Below, one piece after another: positions 1 to 8,111 of a stretch of DNA of 29,951 nucleotides (position 1 is the first letter of the stretch; the number at the start of each line of letters is the position of its first letter). The translations under genes and the position numbers were made by a program. The notes under the pieces were generated by a model. The model made no database searches and was not told the origin of the DNA. It saw nothing but the letters and a program-made list of their open reading frames with translations. The stretch lies in IMG/VR virus record IMGVR_UViG_3300014494_000009, positions 1 through 29,951 of that record; one strand, written 5' to 3'. This stretch comes from a virus.

Positions 1-309
1 GGTTCCACCAGTTCCGATCTCGGCTTCTATCTCACTCCTGAGCTCACCGAGAGCCCCTGCGGTCAATACAGCCACGACCGGAGAATTGATGGCATATGCT
101 GCGGCAGTAGTGCCCTCGATGCCTCGCGTGACAGTCCAGGTGGCGCCCACCATCGCAGTCACCAAGATCAGCTCTAGGCCGATTCTAATGCGAAACTGAG
201 GAGCCGTCGGGAAGTTGGCGGTCGAAGCGACTGTCAGCGTCGCATCACTCGCGCCGATGCCAGCCGCCAGCACTGTCCTAGCCTGATTCGCAAAGCGTTC
301 TGTGGTCAT
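1..309 (-). CDS. Tail fibre-like protein, N-terminal part (runs off the window)
   Basis: The reading frame opens at an ATG at 309 and stays open to base 1, giving the first 103 residues of a protein that continues outside the window. It starts MTTERFANQARTVLAAGIGA, followed by a beta-rich stretch with WTVTRGIEGTTAAAY at about residues 60-74. Blocks of this kind (a beta strand ending in VTRG.EGT) are common near the start of phage fibre and baseplate-associated proteins. The ATG overlaps the stop of the upstream gene by ATGA (306-309), so the two are probably translationally coupled. Family recognition is by pattern only, and the C-terminal receptor-binding part is not visible. Confidence 0.7.
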   Translation of the reverse strand, partial: MTTERFANQARTVLAAGIGASDATLTVASTANFPTAPQFRIRIGLELILVTAMVGATWTVTRGIEGTTAAAYAINSPVVAVLTAGALGELRSEIEAEIGTGGT

Positions 310-662
310 AGTAGGATATCCAATGGCGCATCGAGTGCGCCTTTAAAGATTGTGGACGCGACGAATGCGCCCTCTTTGATCGCGAGGGTAAAGACCTTGA
401 CTACTTGATCGCCCGTGTCGAACTGCACCGAATTAGAAACCTGTGTCAACTCGTCAGGCGTGCCCCCGGAAATGTACGCGTAACTGGTCGAGTCATCTGT
501 GAACGACGTTCGACCATCGGCACCCAGAATCACCGAACCTGCTACTAGATCCCATGTTGACGAATCGATGGATGTTGCTCCAAGCCGCGTCATTTCAGCT
601 TGCCAATCGTACGCAAATCGAATGTTGTCGCCGGCTGTTTTTTTGTAGTGTGATGGGTTCAT
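306..662 (-). CDS. Small phage structural protein, fibre-associated type
   Basis: This is a 118-aa protein. I prefer the ATG at 662 over one at 716 because it is preceded by GAGG seven bases upstream and avoids a 29-base overlap with the protease gene. The sequence has the layout of a widespread short phage protein: KK....I.FAYDW near residues 8-20, then SSTWDLVAG near 34-42, and YAYISGGTP near 61-69. This is the pattern of a small beta-sandwich protein usually encoded among neck or fibre genes. Its position directly before a fibre-like gene (ATGA overlap) fits a virion role. The exact function is unknown. Confidence 0.7.
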   Translation of the reverse strand: MNPSHYKKTAGDNIRFAYDWQAEMTRLGATSIDSSTWDLVAGSVILGADGRTSFTDDSTSYAYISGGTPDELTQVSNSVQFDTGDQVVKVFTLAIKEGAFVASTIFKGALDAPLDILL

Positions 663-687
663 CTGGGCGCCTCGAATCGATTGGTAT

Positions 688-1368
688 CTATACCAGTGCG
701 GGAAAAATTGAATCACCGTCAGTTGCCATCATGGATTCCGCGTGCTCAAACGAGATGTAGAAATAGCCATCTTTGCCCCACGATGGACCCCATGAGTTTG
801 CGAACTTGAGGAGTCGCGCTTCCATATCGCATCCAACGCACTCGATGCAATGGCCACCACGGACCGCTCCAGTGGGCTTCACGAGTCCGTTATCGTCTGG
901 ATCATCGTAACCCTCGTACCAATCCCAGCCAACGTCACCGGGTCCAGTCTGCAGAGCGGTCAGGATATCGGTGAGTGAGAACGCGTTGGCGAAGCTCTTG
1001 ACGAGTCCGAGTTGTCGGCACGCGTTCCAAGCGCTCGTAGTATCGGTTCCGGTGTCGTCGGGTGGATACGTGCCATCAATCGAGTCCAGCGTCGTTGCCA
1101 GCTCGTAGATTTTCAGCGCATCAGCTTCGGTGAACTGATGCGTGAATGGACCAGTGGAGAGTACGCCAGCGGCACCGTTGCCCTCGCATGAGCCAATTTC
1201 ACCTTGATCGAATATTGGTACATTGCGTTTCCATTCGATGGTGCGCAGCGCAGAGCGAGGCAACGAACGAACGCCGTGCTGCTCTCTCCTCGGGTCAATC
1301 GATACATGACGCCCCAGTCGCTTGCCGGGTACGATGATCTCAGGTTGCAGTCTGACTAATTGGTTCAT
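688..1368 (-). CDS. Papain-like (C1A) cysteine protease
   Basis: This 226-aa protein carries the papain-family hallmarks in the right order. The oxyanion Gln55 and nucleophile Cys61 lie in FDQGEIGSCEGNGAAG. The catalytic His173 lies in VRGGHCIECVGC. Asn191 lies in FANSWGPSWGKDGYFYIS, the classical C1A NSWG.xWG..GYF block. There is no signal peptide and only about 50 residues before the catalytic core, so no long inhibitory propeptide. The start ATG overlaps the previous stop (ATGA, 1365-1368). It sits after a holin-like gene and a secreted repeat protein and before fibre genes. It could be a virion-associated or lysis-stage protease, or act on a host surface protein. The fold call is firm and the biological role is inference. 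Confidence 0.85.
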   Translation of the reverse strand: MNQLVRLQPEIIVPGKRLGRHVSIDPRREQHGVRSLPRSALRTIEWKRNVPIFDQGEIGSCEGNGAAGVLSTGPFTHQFTEADALKIYELATTLDSIDGTYPPDDTGTDTTSAWNACRQLGLVKSFANAFSLTDILTALQTGPGDVGWDWYEGYDDPDDNGLVKPTGAVRGGHCIECVGCDMEARLLKFANSWGPSWGKDGYFYISFEHAESMMATDGDSIFPALV

Positions 1369-1763
1369 GGGTATCTCGACACGATATTGGGATCAGCGCA
1401 CATTTTGGTTGCTAGAGTTTTGATTGTGATACCCTGCTGAGCTGCAACATTTTTGAGCGCTGCGTCTTTGGATAGCGCAGCAATGCAGTTGGCTGTGTTG
1501 CCGGGAAAAGCGCTCGAACCGCCCGTGGTAGCCTTGCCACCGGTTGCCAGCGCTCCACCGGTGCCAGGTGAGCCACCGGTTGATACTGAGCCGCCAATGC
1601 CAGCAGCACCGCCCGTGTGCGGTTGCACTGCCGAGCACGCGTAGGACTGAGTGCCAACCATTACAGACACCGCAACGCCTGAGCTAGTAGCCGTGGCTCC
1701 ACCGGTCGAGCCGCAAGCAAATGTGAGTAGCGTACTCAATGTGGCGCGTAGAAATTGGTTCAC
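1365..1763 (-). CDS. Secreted or lipoprotein-like protein with Thr-Gly-Gly repeats
   Basis: This is a 132-aa protein starting at GTG (1763), which overlaps the upstream stop as GTGA. The N-terminus has a positively charged residue and a hydrophobic stretch (residues 5-16) ending in TFACGST, resembling a lipoprotein signal with Cys17, although the lipobox is not canonical. Residues 50-82 contain five TGG units spaced by 3-9 residues, a flexible Gly/Thr/Ser linker. The C-terminal 45 residues are non-repetitive, with Cys93 and Cys122. TGG-rich linkers are frequent in exported proteins of Myxococcota, which may hint at the host. Grouping with the holin-like gene suggests an envelope role. No function can be assigned. 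Confidence 0.6.
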   Translation of the reverse strand: MNQFLRATLSTLLTFACGSTGGATATSSGVAVSVMVGTQSYACSAVQPHTGGAAGIGGSVSTGGSPGTGGALATGGKATTGGSSAFPGNTANCIAALSKDAALKNVAAQQGITIKTLATKMCADPNIVSRYP

Positions 1764-2212
1764 TTGATCACCTTGCGTTGTTCAACGATTGTGTATGTGT
1801 TCTCTGGATGCAGCGCGGATTGCTTCGCTTGCTCCGTTTGAATCGTGCTCAGTCCTGCGCAGAACAGAGTGTCAGCCTGCAACGGGTTAAGTTTGAATGT
1901 TTGCTCTAGGCAATACGGAAACTGATCGCCATTGCTTGCCGTCGCTGCCACTAGTTGCGTCGAGGAGCACCCGGCAAGCAATACGATAGACGCTAACGTG
2001 ACCAACGTTGCCTTGGTTGCGGTCGTTGCGTTCTTACCGTTGCCGGTGACATCGAAGTCTTTCATTACTAGCCCGAGAGCCATAACGACAATGCACATTG
2101 CTACCTGTAGCCATTGAATTGGCGTACCGTTTTGGTACGCTGTGAGAGTTGTTTGAAGAATACCCAACGTTCCGAGAACGATGGCGCCTAGTGTTGTTTT
2201 CCAATTGATCAT
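1760..2212 (-). CDS. Holin-like membrane protein with an internal lipoprotein-type segment
   Basis: This is a 150-aa protein with an ATG at 2212 preceded by AAGGAAAG. Residues 5-25 and 34-51 are hydrophobic and separated by a short polar loop, the layout of a small two-helix phage membrane protein. KDFDVTGNG follows directly, a motif I associate with small holin-like phage proteins. A third hydrophobic segment (69-81) ends in LLAGCSS, a textbook lipobox with Cys82. Met50 begins MKDFDVTG and would produce a 101-residue lipoprotein precursor by internal initiation in the same frame. The gene could therefore encode a holin and a spanin-like lipoprotein in one frame, or be a fusion. The lysis role is inferred from topology and neighbours. 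Confidence 0.6.
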   Translation of the reverse strand: MINWKTTLGAIVLGTLGILQTTLTAYQNGTPIQWLQVAMCIVVMALGLVMKDFDVTGNGKNATTATKATLVTLASIVLLAGCSSTQLVAATASNGDQFPYCLEQTFKLNPLQADTLFCAGLSTIQTEQAKQSALHPENTYTIVEQRKVIK

Positions 2213-2227
2213 AACGCTTTCTTTCCT

Positions 2228-4141
2228 TCAGCTGGCGTAGTTTCCGCCGCTATCGATGTCGATGAATAGAACCACGTCACTAGCGTTCGCTGCTGCAGGG
2301 CTTTGATATACGCTTATTTGTATGGTGCCGTTATTGGTACCAGTTAGTAGTACGTTACAAAAGTATCCGGCGCTTCCTGAGCCCGAGTTCAGATCTTGAA
2401 TCATTTCTAATCCTCCCTGCAGTGCCCAAGTTCCACCTACCCGTAGGTTATAGATCAGCTGCTTTTGTATTCGCTCACGCATGCTGTTCGATACAGAATC
2501 CATCCACTGCGATCGAATGGTGATAGTAGCCATCGTGTACCAGGTGGCGGAGTTTGGAATAACAGTATCACCTTTCCAAACTGATTCGGGAAACGCAATA
2601 ATCGTCGGAGTTTCACTCAGTACACGAGCGAGCTGTATGTGATACTTCTGCGCGCGATGCGTGCCTGTCTTCGCCGTCACGAGACTAGGGTCGGTCCACG
2701 TGAGGTTACCACTATCGTCCGACTCAGCGATAAATCCCGTATGCGCACCCGTTCTCACGCGTAACGTCGGAGTGTCTACGTTTGCGGTCGGAGCAGTGGT
2801 TCCAAAACCAACGTAGCCCCCATTTGGTTGCATCAGTATGCTGTACGCTGTCGCTGTTCCGTCGCTTCGTTGGGCTTGGATGAACGAGATTCCTGTGCCC
2901 TGAACGCCAAACAACAGCCCATAGTTTCCTGCACCGCCGTCGTTTAGGAGCGCGAATTTCCCGCCGTTAGCGCCCAAGGTTGGAATAACGTCGCCAGTTC
3001 CTACGATGGACAATTGATTACCCGGAGCCGTGGTGCCAACTCCGACGCGGCCAGTGTTTTCGTGGATTGACGAGTCACCTAGTGAGTTAGTGCCAGTGAA
3101 TTTCGCTAGTGTACCAGTTGTGCCCGTCGCATTTGCGGAACCCGCTGGGCCCGTAGCACCAGTGGCACCAGATGGACCTTGCGTGGCATTTGAGAATAGG
3201 ATGAAGGCGAGCGAATTTGTATCAACGACGTCGCTTCCCGATGCATTGCTACAGACCCATCCGGTTGCCGCGTTTACGGTTCCGCCAGTCGAGAAGAAAT
3301 AAGAACCTGCTGCACCGTAGCCAGTCGTGAAATCGGCGGGTCTAGTCCAGGCGCCGGAATGCACCAACCAGCAGCCATTTTGAGACGCGGTGCTCTGTCC
3401 AATCAGCAGCACACGCATGCTATCGGTTCCAAGCGATACTCCGTCAACAGTGGTACTCAGGCCGCTCCGTGTTGCAATGTTGGTCGTAGACACGGCAGAC
3501 ACTGACACATGTGGCTTGAGACCAACTGAGACACTGTCTACGTAGTGCTTGTTTGCTGGATCGGTGGGGTTTACCGGATCCGGGATGGTCGCTCCAACAC
3601 GGACAAATGAGAGTGAGCCAAAGCCTACGATGTCAGATCCAGAATTTGGGTTGTTGGTACAAATCCAAATCGACGCTGAGTAAGTGGAACCCTGCTCAAC
3701 AAATATTCCAACACCTCCGACACTGCCAGAAAAATTGGACGGGCGTGCCCATGCTCCCGTCTCAAACAGCCACAGCCCATTCTGTGTCGCATCCGTTTGC
3801 GCGACACAGAGAACAGCTGCTCCTAGGTACCCCGCTACGCCATCGATAGTCGGTACGCCTGACATTGATGCGACGTTAGTCGTCGCGACGACTAACGCAT
3901 TGAGCCCTGATCCGGCTGGACCTGTAGCACCTTGCGGACCAGTTGCACCCGTTGGTCCTGTAGATCCTTGCTGACCAACTGATCCAGTTACTGTGATCGT
4001 GTGTGTGCCCGAGGCCGGATCGTACGCTACGCTCGCACCAACAAGATTGAGAGTCTCGACCTCCGGAGGCACTGGAATACCTCCTGATTCGATGTTGATC
4101 GAACCCGAAGTTCCAGCTAATTCTTCGTCAAGATAGCTCAT
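2228..4141 (-). CDS. Tail fibre protein with collagen-like segments and a duplicated domain
   Basis: This is a 637-aa protein. Two Gly-X-Y collagen-like stretches (residues about 55-79 and 321-335) flank a duplicated domain of roughly 100 residues. Copy one (80-181) and copy two (213-317) share ATTN.A..SG, a T.DGV block, QNG.WL....GAW.RP..F and SDVV or SDIV. Between the copies, DP.NPTDPANKHYVDS (about 188-203) is a common fibre shaft motif. After the second collagen stretch come two VG.GTTAP units, typical of trimeric fibres. The C-terminal 150 residues are probably the receptor-binding tip. The start overlaps the upstream stop (ATGA). No intramolecular chaperone domain was recognised. Confidence 0.85.
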   Translation of the reverse strand: MSYLDEELAGTSGSINIESGGIPVPPEVETLNLVGASVAYDPASGTHTITVTGSVGQQGSTGPTGATGPQGATGPAGSGLNALVVATTNVASMSGVPTIDGVAGYLGAAVLCVAQTDATQNGLWLFETGAWARPSNFSGSVGGVGIFVEQGSTYSASIWICTNNPNSGSDIVGFGSLSFVRVGATIPDPVNPTDPANKHYVDSVSVGLKPHVSVSAVSTTNIATRSGLSTTVDGVSLGTDSMRVLLIGQSTASQNGCWLVHSGAWTRPADFTTGYGAAGSYFFSTGGTVNAATGWVCSNASGSDVVDTNSLAFILFSNATQGPSGATGATGPAGSANATGTTGTLAKFTGTNSLGDSSIHENTGRVGVGTTAPGNQLSIVGTGDVIPTLGANGGKFALLNDGGAGNYGLLFGVQGTGISFIQAQRSDGTATAYSILMQPNGGYVGFGTTAPTANVDTPTLRVRTGAHTGFIAESDDSGNLTWTDPSLVTAKTGTHRAQKYHIQLARVLSETPTIIAFPESVWKGDTVIPNSATWYTMATITIRSQWMDSVSNSMRERIQKQLIYNLRVGGTWALQGGLEMIQDLNSGSGSAGYFCNVLLTGTNNGTIQISVYQSPAAANASDVVLFIDIDSGGNYAS

Positions 4142-4833
4142 ATTCCTGCTCCAAAATGAACGATGCTAGCCCACTGTTGGTTTTGCGTTCCCGTTGTGCC
4201 ATCATTGGGCCAATCATAATGAAGCGTTGGATCGATTGCTGGTGATCCGTTGCTTGCGTTGCACGGGCTGTAAATCGTCACGTTGGATAGGGTAGCGGAC
4301 CAAGCCCACAGACTCATCGAGATAGCACCGGATGCAACTGCTGTGTGCAGTACCGACATTTGGAACACAAATGGCACCGCAGTCCCAGCAGTATTGGCAA
4401 TCGACTCAAAAACTTGATTATAAGTTTTGCTGCCGATCTGAACTCGCACATAGGTCAATGACAGGACAGTATCGACCGACACTAAGTTTATGGGACTGAT
4501 ATTGATGAGCAACCGATCACCAGCCGTAACAGTTGGACCAGCAAGCACTAGAGCAGATCCATCCAGGTCGTACACTTGTCGTGGAGTGTTGGCTACGGTT
4601 TGCGGGGATGGACCAATGTGCGTGTTGTCTGAGATACTTTTGCGCAGCCCAACGTAGAACCCCCTCACGGGCAAAGAATTGGTCAACCGAGCATTGAGAT
4701 TTGCGGTTCTGTCGGCAAGGTCTTGAAAGCCGCCGACTTCCGTCGTTGCGTTGCGTTGCGAAGAACCGTCGGGTGCCCTGACTTGAGTCGGGTAGTTTGC
4801 GGGGTTGTCGGTAAGCAGATCGAAAGTACTCAT
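4138..4833 (-). CDS. Tail fibre or baseplate-associated protein, unknown family
   Basis: This is a 231-aa protein. Its ATG (4833) lies three bases after the stop of the preceding tail gene. Residues 1-60 are polar and predicted mostly helical (NATTEVGGFQDLADRTANLNARL). The rest is rich in Thr, Val, Ser and Asn with alternating hydrophobicity, as in a beta-structured fibre domain. It ends with HYDWPNDGTTG near residue 205. There is no signal peptide or catalytic motif. Position between the baseplate/tail protein and the large fibre suggests that it attaches the fibre to the baseplate or forms a second appendage. I do not recognise the family. Confidence 0.65.
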   Translation of the reverse strand: MSTFDLLTDNPANYPTQVRAPDGSSQRNATTEVGGFQDLADRTANLNARLTNSLPVRGFYVGLRKSISDNTHIGPSPQTVANTPRQVYDLDGSALVLAGPTVTAGDRLLINISPINLVSVDTVLSLTYVRVQIGSKTYNQVFESIANTAGTAVPFVFQMSVLHTAVASGAISMSLWAWSATLSNVTIYSPCNASNGSPAIDPTLHYDWPNDGTTGTQNQQWASIVHFGAGI

Positions 4834-4836
4834 GGT

Positions 4837-5844
4837 TCACACCGTCCAGTAGACGTAGGAGGGGTCGCGCTCGGCAGGTAGTTGCCAATTTCCGGTCGGG
4901 TTAATCGAGTCGAAAGCAGTGGTGTCCAGCGGGTCGCCAACCTCGACTGGTAGTTCTGCGGCTGGCGCATCGTCGAAGCACAGAATCACCTGTTGCGGAT
5001 CGGCGTTAGGTGGCGACCAATTACGAACGATGGATAGAATTGCCTGGGCCGTGCTGAATGAACAGGTCGATCCGTAGGTAGGTATTGGGTCCGGTGTTGG
5101 GCTCGATGCTTGGTACGGGTCGAGTACAGTTCCCGTTGCCGTGTTGTCGGTGGTATTGTAATCAGTCCAAACACCGGCGTCAGTCCAGAGTCCATCGCGA
5201 GTCCACGGATGCCCGAACAGCAACACCCAGAACCGGCTCTTAGCGTCGAATGCAGATCCGCTGGGCTGTGGTCCCCAATCCCAATTGGATGGAGTCTGGT
5301 CGATGCTAGCCGTGCCTACGGGTGCTCCACTGAGGTAATCTCCGTTGTACAGATATCCGCCTGCAGCCAATGTGTATCGGGTTGCCGGCGACGTCGAAGT
5401 TCCATCGCCACAAATAATTCGCACCACCACGGGATACCCCTGCAGCAGAGCCTGCAATTGCTCCATAAGCACCCACGCGGAACCTTTACGGCGATTCGCT
5501 TGACGCCAGAACCACAGACGTTGAGCGTACTGCTGCGATGTCTCGAGAAATCCCCTTGGAATTCTGCGTTGCTGCCCGAGTAGATTCAGCGAGTAATCGT
5601 CGCCGAACCCAGGGAACGACGCGTTGAGTCCAGCGATGAGCGCGTCACCTTGCGCATCGAGTAGAGCGCCGTAGCAGGTCAGGAGTTTGTACCCATTCCC
5701 GCACTTCTTCGGATCGAGTGAAGCATTTCCAAGCAACCAACGTGGAGCTATCCCAAGCAATGTATCGCGCCAGGTGGGCGTTTGAGCTCCGCGCTTTATG
5801 CCTCGCGCATTGCGGCCAATGTTGAATAGGAGTGAGCCAGACAT
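4837..5844 (-). CDS. Baseplate/tail-tip protein in the gpI/gp48 position
   Basis: The ATG at 5844 overlaps the stop of the J gene (TAATG) and gives 335 aa. A longer in-frame start at 6024 would overlap the J gene by 180 bases and is rejected. The early part contains RWLLGNASLDPKKCGNGYKLLTC and RRIPRGFLETSQQYAQRLW, followed by a Trp-rich region with WDWGPQPSGSAFDAKSRFWV near residues 170-190. In Mu-like and P2-like phages the gene after baseplate J is the tail protein that joins the wedge to fibres (Mu gp48, P2 gpI). The role is assigned by gene order and general composition, since sequence similarity to those families is not obvious by eye. Confidence 0.6.
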   Translation of the reverse strand: MSGSLLFNIGRNARGIKRGAQTPTWRDTLLGIAPRWLLGNASLDPKKCGNGYKLLTCYGALLDAQGDALIAGLNASFPGFGDDYSLNLLGQQRRIPRGFLETSQQYAQRLWFWRQANRRKGSAWVLMEQLQALLQGYPVVVRIICGDGTSTSPATRYTLAAGGYLYNGDYLSGAPVGTASIDQTPSNWDWGPQPSGSAFDAKSRFWVLLFGHPWTRDGLWTDAGVWTDYNTTDNTATGTVLDPYQASSPTPDPIPTYGSTCSFSTAQAILSIVRNWSPPNADPQQVILCFDDAPAAELPVEVGDPLDTTAFDSINPTGNWQLPAERDPSYVYWTV

Positions 5845-7067
5845 TAGGTCCTCACCACAGTAGCGTTCGTTGTGCCTTTGACCGCTTGCGTCGTTGCGCC
5901 TACCGATATGTCCCCAGTCCCGGAGCTCGTTGACACAGTGACCTTGATGACTGGATTGACAATGTTTGCTAGGTTTTGCGTGGCGTCCTGAATCGCGCTC
6001 TTGATGGAGTCGATGAAGATCCACCTAGTACCGGACAGGTGGTCACCATCAATCAGTGCGGTCGGTATTACGTAGCCGCCAATCGGGTATGAGGCGAACA
6101 ACTCATCCAGTGACGTTTCGATGTAGCCTTTGATTTGATCGTCACTCAACGAAGAGGTGGCATCAACGTAAGCAGTGTACGTGATTGCAACGACTGCTTG
6201 CACGACTACCTGTAGCACGGCGGTTACTCCGAGCGGTACGACCATCGTCTGAATAGCTACATTGAGACGACCGAGCGGTGTTGTGATGTCGTTCAGGTCA
6301 CCAGGAACAACGCCACCCGAAGGCGATTCGACAACCAACGTCACCGGGTTACCGGAAACTACTCGGCACTTGCCGCAAATGAGCGAACCGTCTGCATTGG
6401 TTGCCGCGAGTGCCACGACTTCGTACGCTTCGTTAGGTCCATTGGGAGAAATGGCGGCTGTGCTTTTCTCGGCGCGATTGACTAGTCTCTGATCGCTCTC
6501 GTCATCTACACCCAGCAGCGTCGAAGTTACCGTGACCGATAGACCAGTGATTGCAGGGGACAGCGTGACAGTGGCACCAGCTGGAAGTGTCGAGGCAAAA
6601 CCAACCTGGTCCGCTTCAATGGCGCTAGACGTTGAAGCGCTTGGAGCAACCGTAAATGTCGCCGTGTTGTGATACGTGTATTTTGACGTACTCTGGTCAC
6701 TGTTCGTTTTGGTGTAAGTGATCGTTAGATCTTCGGGGTCTAGCGTAATGCTGCTTGTGGATGCATTGACGAATGTGACGTTTCCGGCAGCTGGCTGGGC
6801 TAGACTTCGAGTCGTTCCCCAATCGAACTTGGCAACAGCACTTAGCCAGTCACCAGATGATTCTTGCAGGAACTTCAGCTTGATTGCATTGCTTGCCCAT
6901 TGCGTATAGGCAGCATTCCAAACTGACAGAGCCGCGGTAAGAGTTCGTATCGGTGAACCAACCTTCCACGTCGTAGTGTCGAGGCCAACACGCGTCATCA
7001 GCATGTACAGCGTATTTTTGACTGAACTTGCCTGAATGGGCGCGATCAGATCAGTGAAGCTAAGCAT
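5844..7067 (-). CDS. Baseplate J-like wedge protein (Mu gp47 type)
   Basis: This is a 407-aa protein with the signature of baseplate J proteins: LLGVDDESDQRLVNRAE at residues 184-200, matching the family block (G.D.ES...R.R) that precedes the conserved middle domain. Upstream of it are the usual helical N-terminus (GSPIRTLTAALSVWNAAY, 37-54) and a beta domain. Downstream is GPNEAYEVVALAATNADG, then SPSGGVVPGDL near 260-270. J proteins form the wedges around the central hub of contractile tails and help trigger contraction. The start at 7067 overlaps the preceding small gene by eight bases. It is confidently recognised from motif and context. Confidence 0.9.
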   Translation of the reverse strand: MLSFTDLIAPIQASSVKNTLYMLMTRVGLDTTTWKVGSPIRTLTAALSVWNAAYTQWASNAIKLKFLQESSGDWLSAVAKFDWGTTRSLAQPAAGNVTFVNASTSSITLDPEDLTITYTKTNSDQSTSKYTYHNTATFTVAPSASTSSAIEADQVGFASTLPAGATVTLSPAITGLSVTVTSTLLGVDDESDQRLVNRAEKSTAAISPNGPNEAYEVVALAATNADGSLICGKCRVVSGNPVTLVVESPSGGVVPGDLNDITTPLGRLNVAIQTMVVPLGVTAVLQVVVQAVVAITYTAYVDATSSLSDDQIKGYIETSLDELFASYPIGGYVIPTALIDGDHLSGTRWIFIDSIKSAIQDATQNLANIVNPVIKVTVSTSSGTGDISVGATTQAVKGTTNATVVRT

Positions 7068-7290
7068 GCTGTTGCGCCTCAGTATTCATGGCGGTTATGA
7101 GTAGACCTGCATCGGTCAGACTCATGGTGAGCGAGTAGGGTCCTAGTGACGTAGTTCCACCTAGGTCGATGATCAATCCATCAGGGCTGGTCGTTTGAGT
7201 GATCTTGCAGATACAAGTCAGGTTTCGATCGTCCATGAGTATCTGTTTCTGGATCGCACTCTGGTAGGTAGTGACATCTGTCGGTGTCAT
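7060..7290 (-). CDS. Small baseplate-region protein, unknown function
   Basis: This is a 76-aa protein whose ATG follows the stop of the gp46/W-like gene with no gap (TGA then ATG at 7288-7293), and whose end overlaps the J gene by eight bases. It is mostly beta (KITQTTSPDGLIIDLGG near 29-45) with polar N- and C-termini and a CxC pair at residues 26-28. No known domain was recognised. The tight overlap on both sides shows that it is translated as part of the baseplate cluster, so it is likely a small wedge or assembly component. Confidence 0.65.
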   Translation of the reverse strand: MTPTDVTTYQSAIQKQILMDDRNLTCICKITQTTSPDGLIIDLGGTTSLGPYSLTMSLTDAGLLITAMNTEAQQHA

Positions 7291-7617
7291 TCACTTTTGG
7301 AGCAATTCCTGAATGTCGAACCCGTAGTCCGCTGGCTCGTCAATGAGGTCAAGGAATCCGAGCGGTGTGTTGATGCGCCGATAGTTGGCAGCAACTACGC
7401 TCAGTGTGCTGTTCGGGTCGTCCATCTCAGTCATTGAGATATCGTCGAAGCAAGCAACGTCGGAGCCGTACCCTAGGTTTCCCGTGGGAGCCGCCACCTG
7501 TTGGCTCAGTCCGGTTGCAACGGTTCCGGTGATGTCCGCATCGAACACAGGCGTCGAACCATCGGGTAGCACGCCTCCGTTCAGGTACACGTCTATGGAG
7601 TCGAGAATTTCTTTCAT
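7291..7617 (-). CDS. Baseplate wedge protein, gp46/gpW (gp25-like)
   Basis: The ATG at 7617 overlaps the upstream stop (ATGA), giving 108 aa. An upstream in-frame start at 7653 would overlap more and is not preferred. The C-terminus, RRINTPLGFLDLIDEPADYG followed by FDIQELLQK, resembles the end of gp25/gpW-type wedge proteins (R.....LG.......YG.D...L). The position directly before J, with only a 76-aa gene between, is the position of Mu gp46 and P2 W. It would join the J protein to the central hub. The assignment rests on this C-terminal pattern and on gene order. Confidence 0.7.
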   Translation of the reverse strand: MKEILDSIDVYLNGGVLPDGSTPVFDADITGTVATGLSQQVAAPTGNLGYGSDVACFDDISMTEMDDPNSTLSVVAANYRRINTPLGFLDLIDEPADYGFDIQELLQK

Positions 7618-8111
7618 GGCGACACCCTGAACACGCCACCCATGGCGGTCCATGTTGCGCTGACCGAGGTGCCTAAGATAATCGCATTGGCATGACTAAC
7701 GCCAGAACCGTCCGGGAATCCTCCGGCAAGTTGCGCAGTAATAGCCGCACCCATGGCAGTAACGGGGCCGTCCCAAGCGTATGCAAACACGCCACCCGAC
7801 GCGAGCAGCGTTTGAAAATCGAGCATCAGTTGTATCGATGCCTTCAGAGCAGCAACGACAGCAACCATGATATTGATTTGAACTTCAATGGTGGGCGGCT
7901 GAATTCCGAGCGCGAGCGCCGCCTGAAGTGACGCGATGATCTGCTGACACAACTCAATCTGCGCAGCAAATGAGATTGATACTGATGGCTTCCAATTAGC
8001 GAGCGCTGCGAGTTGCGACTCGAGCCCAGCGAGTCCAACACCCAACGCGGTAACTACTCCGGGGAGTCCAACCGTCAAACTTTCTTCACCAACAAATGTC
8101 AAAGTGCTCAT
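7614..8111 (-). CDS. Baseplate-region structural protein, unknown family
   Basis: The ATG at 8111 overlaps the stop of the hub/spike gene (ATGA), giving 165 aa. The longer frame from 8174 is rejected. The protein is rich in Ala, Leu, Gly and Ile with few charges. It has a long apolar helical run (AAQIELCQQIIASLQAALAL, about 49-68), then more helices and a Gly-rich C-terminal part with HANAIILGTSVSATWTAMGG. It is not a clear membrane protein, because Gln, Ser and Glu interrupt the helices. Position between spike and wedge genes indicates a structural or spike-associated role, possibly a hub plug. The family is not recognised. Confidence 0.6.
   Translation of the reverse strand: MSTLTFVGEESLTVGLPGVVTALGVGLAGLESQLAALANWKPSVSISFAAQIELCQQIIASLQAALALGIQPPTIEVQINIMVAVVAALKASIQLMLDFQTLLASGGVFAYAWDGPVTAMGAAITAQLAGGFPDGSGVSHANAIILGTSVSATWTAMGGVFRVSP

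Noticed and set aside
3030-3974. Proline-rich plus-strand frames
   Set aside because: They are the antisense of the Gly-X-Y collagen-like stretches of the fibre gene.
5844-6024. Upstream start of the gpI-like gene
   Set aside because: The N-terminal 60 residues are the shifted frame of the J gene; the ATG at 5844 with TAATG coupling is better.
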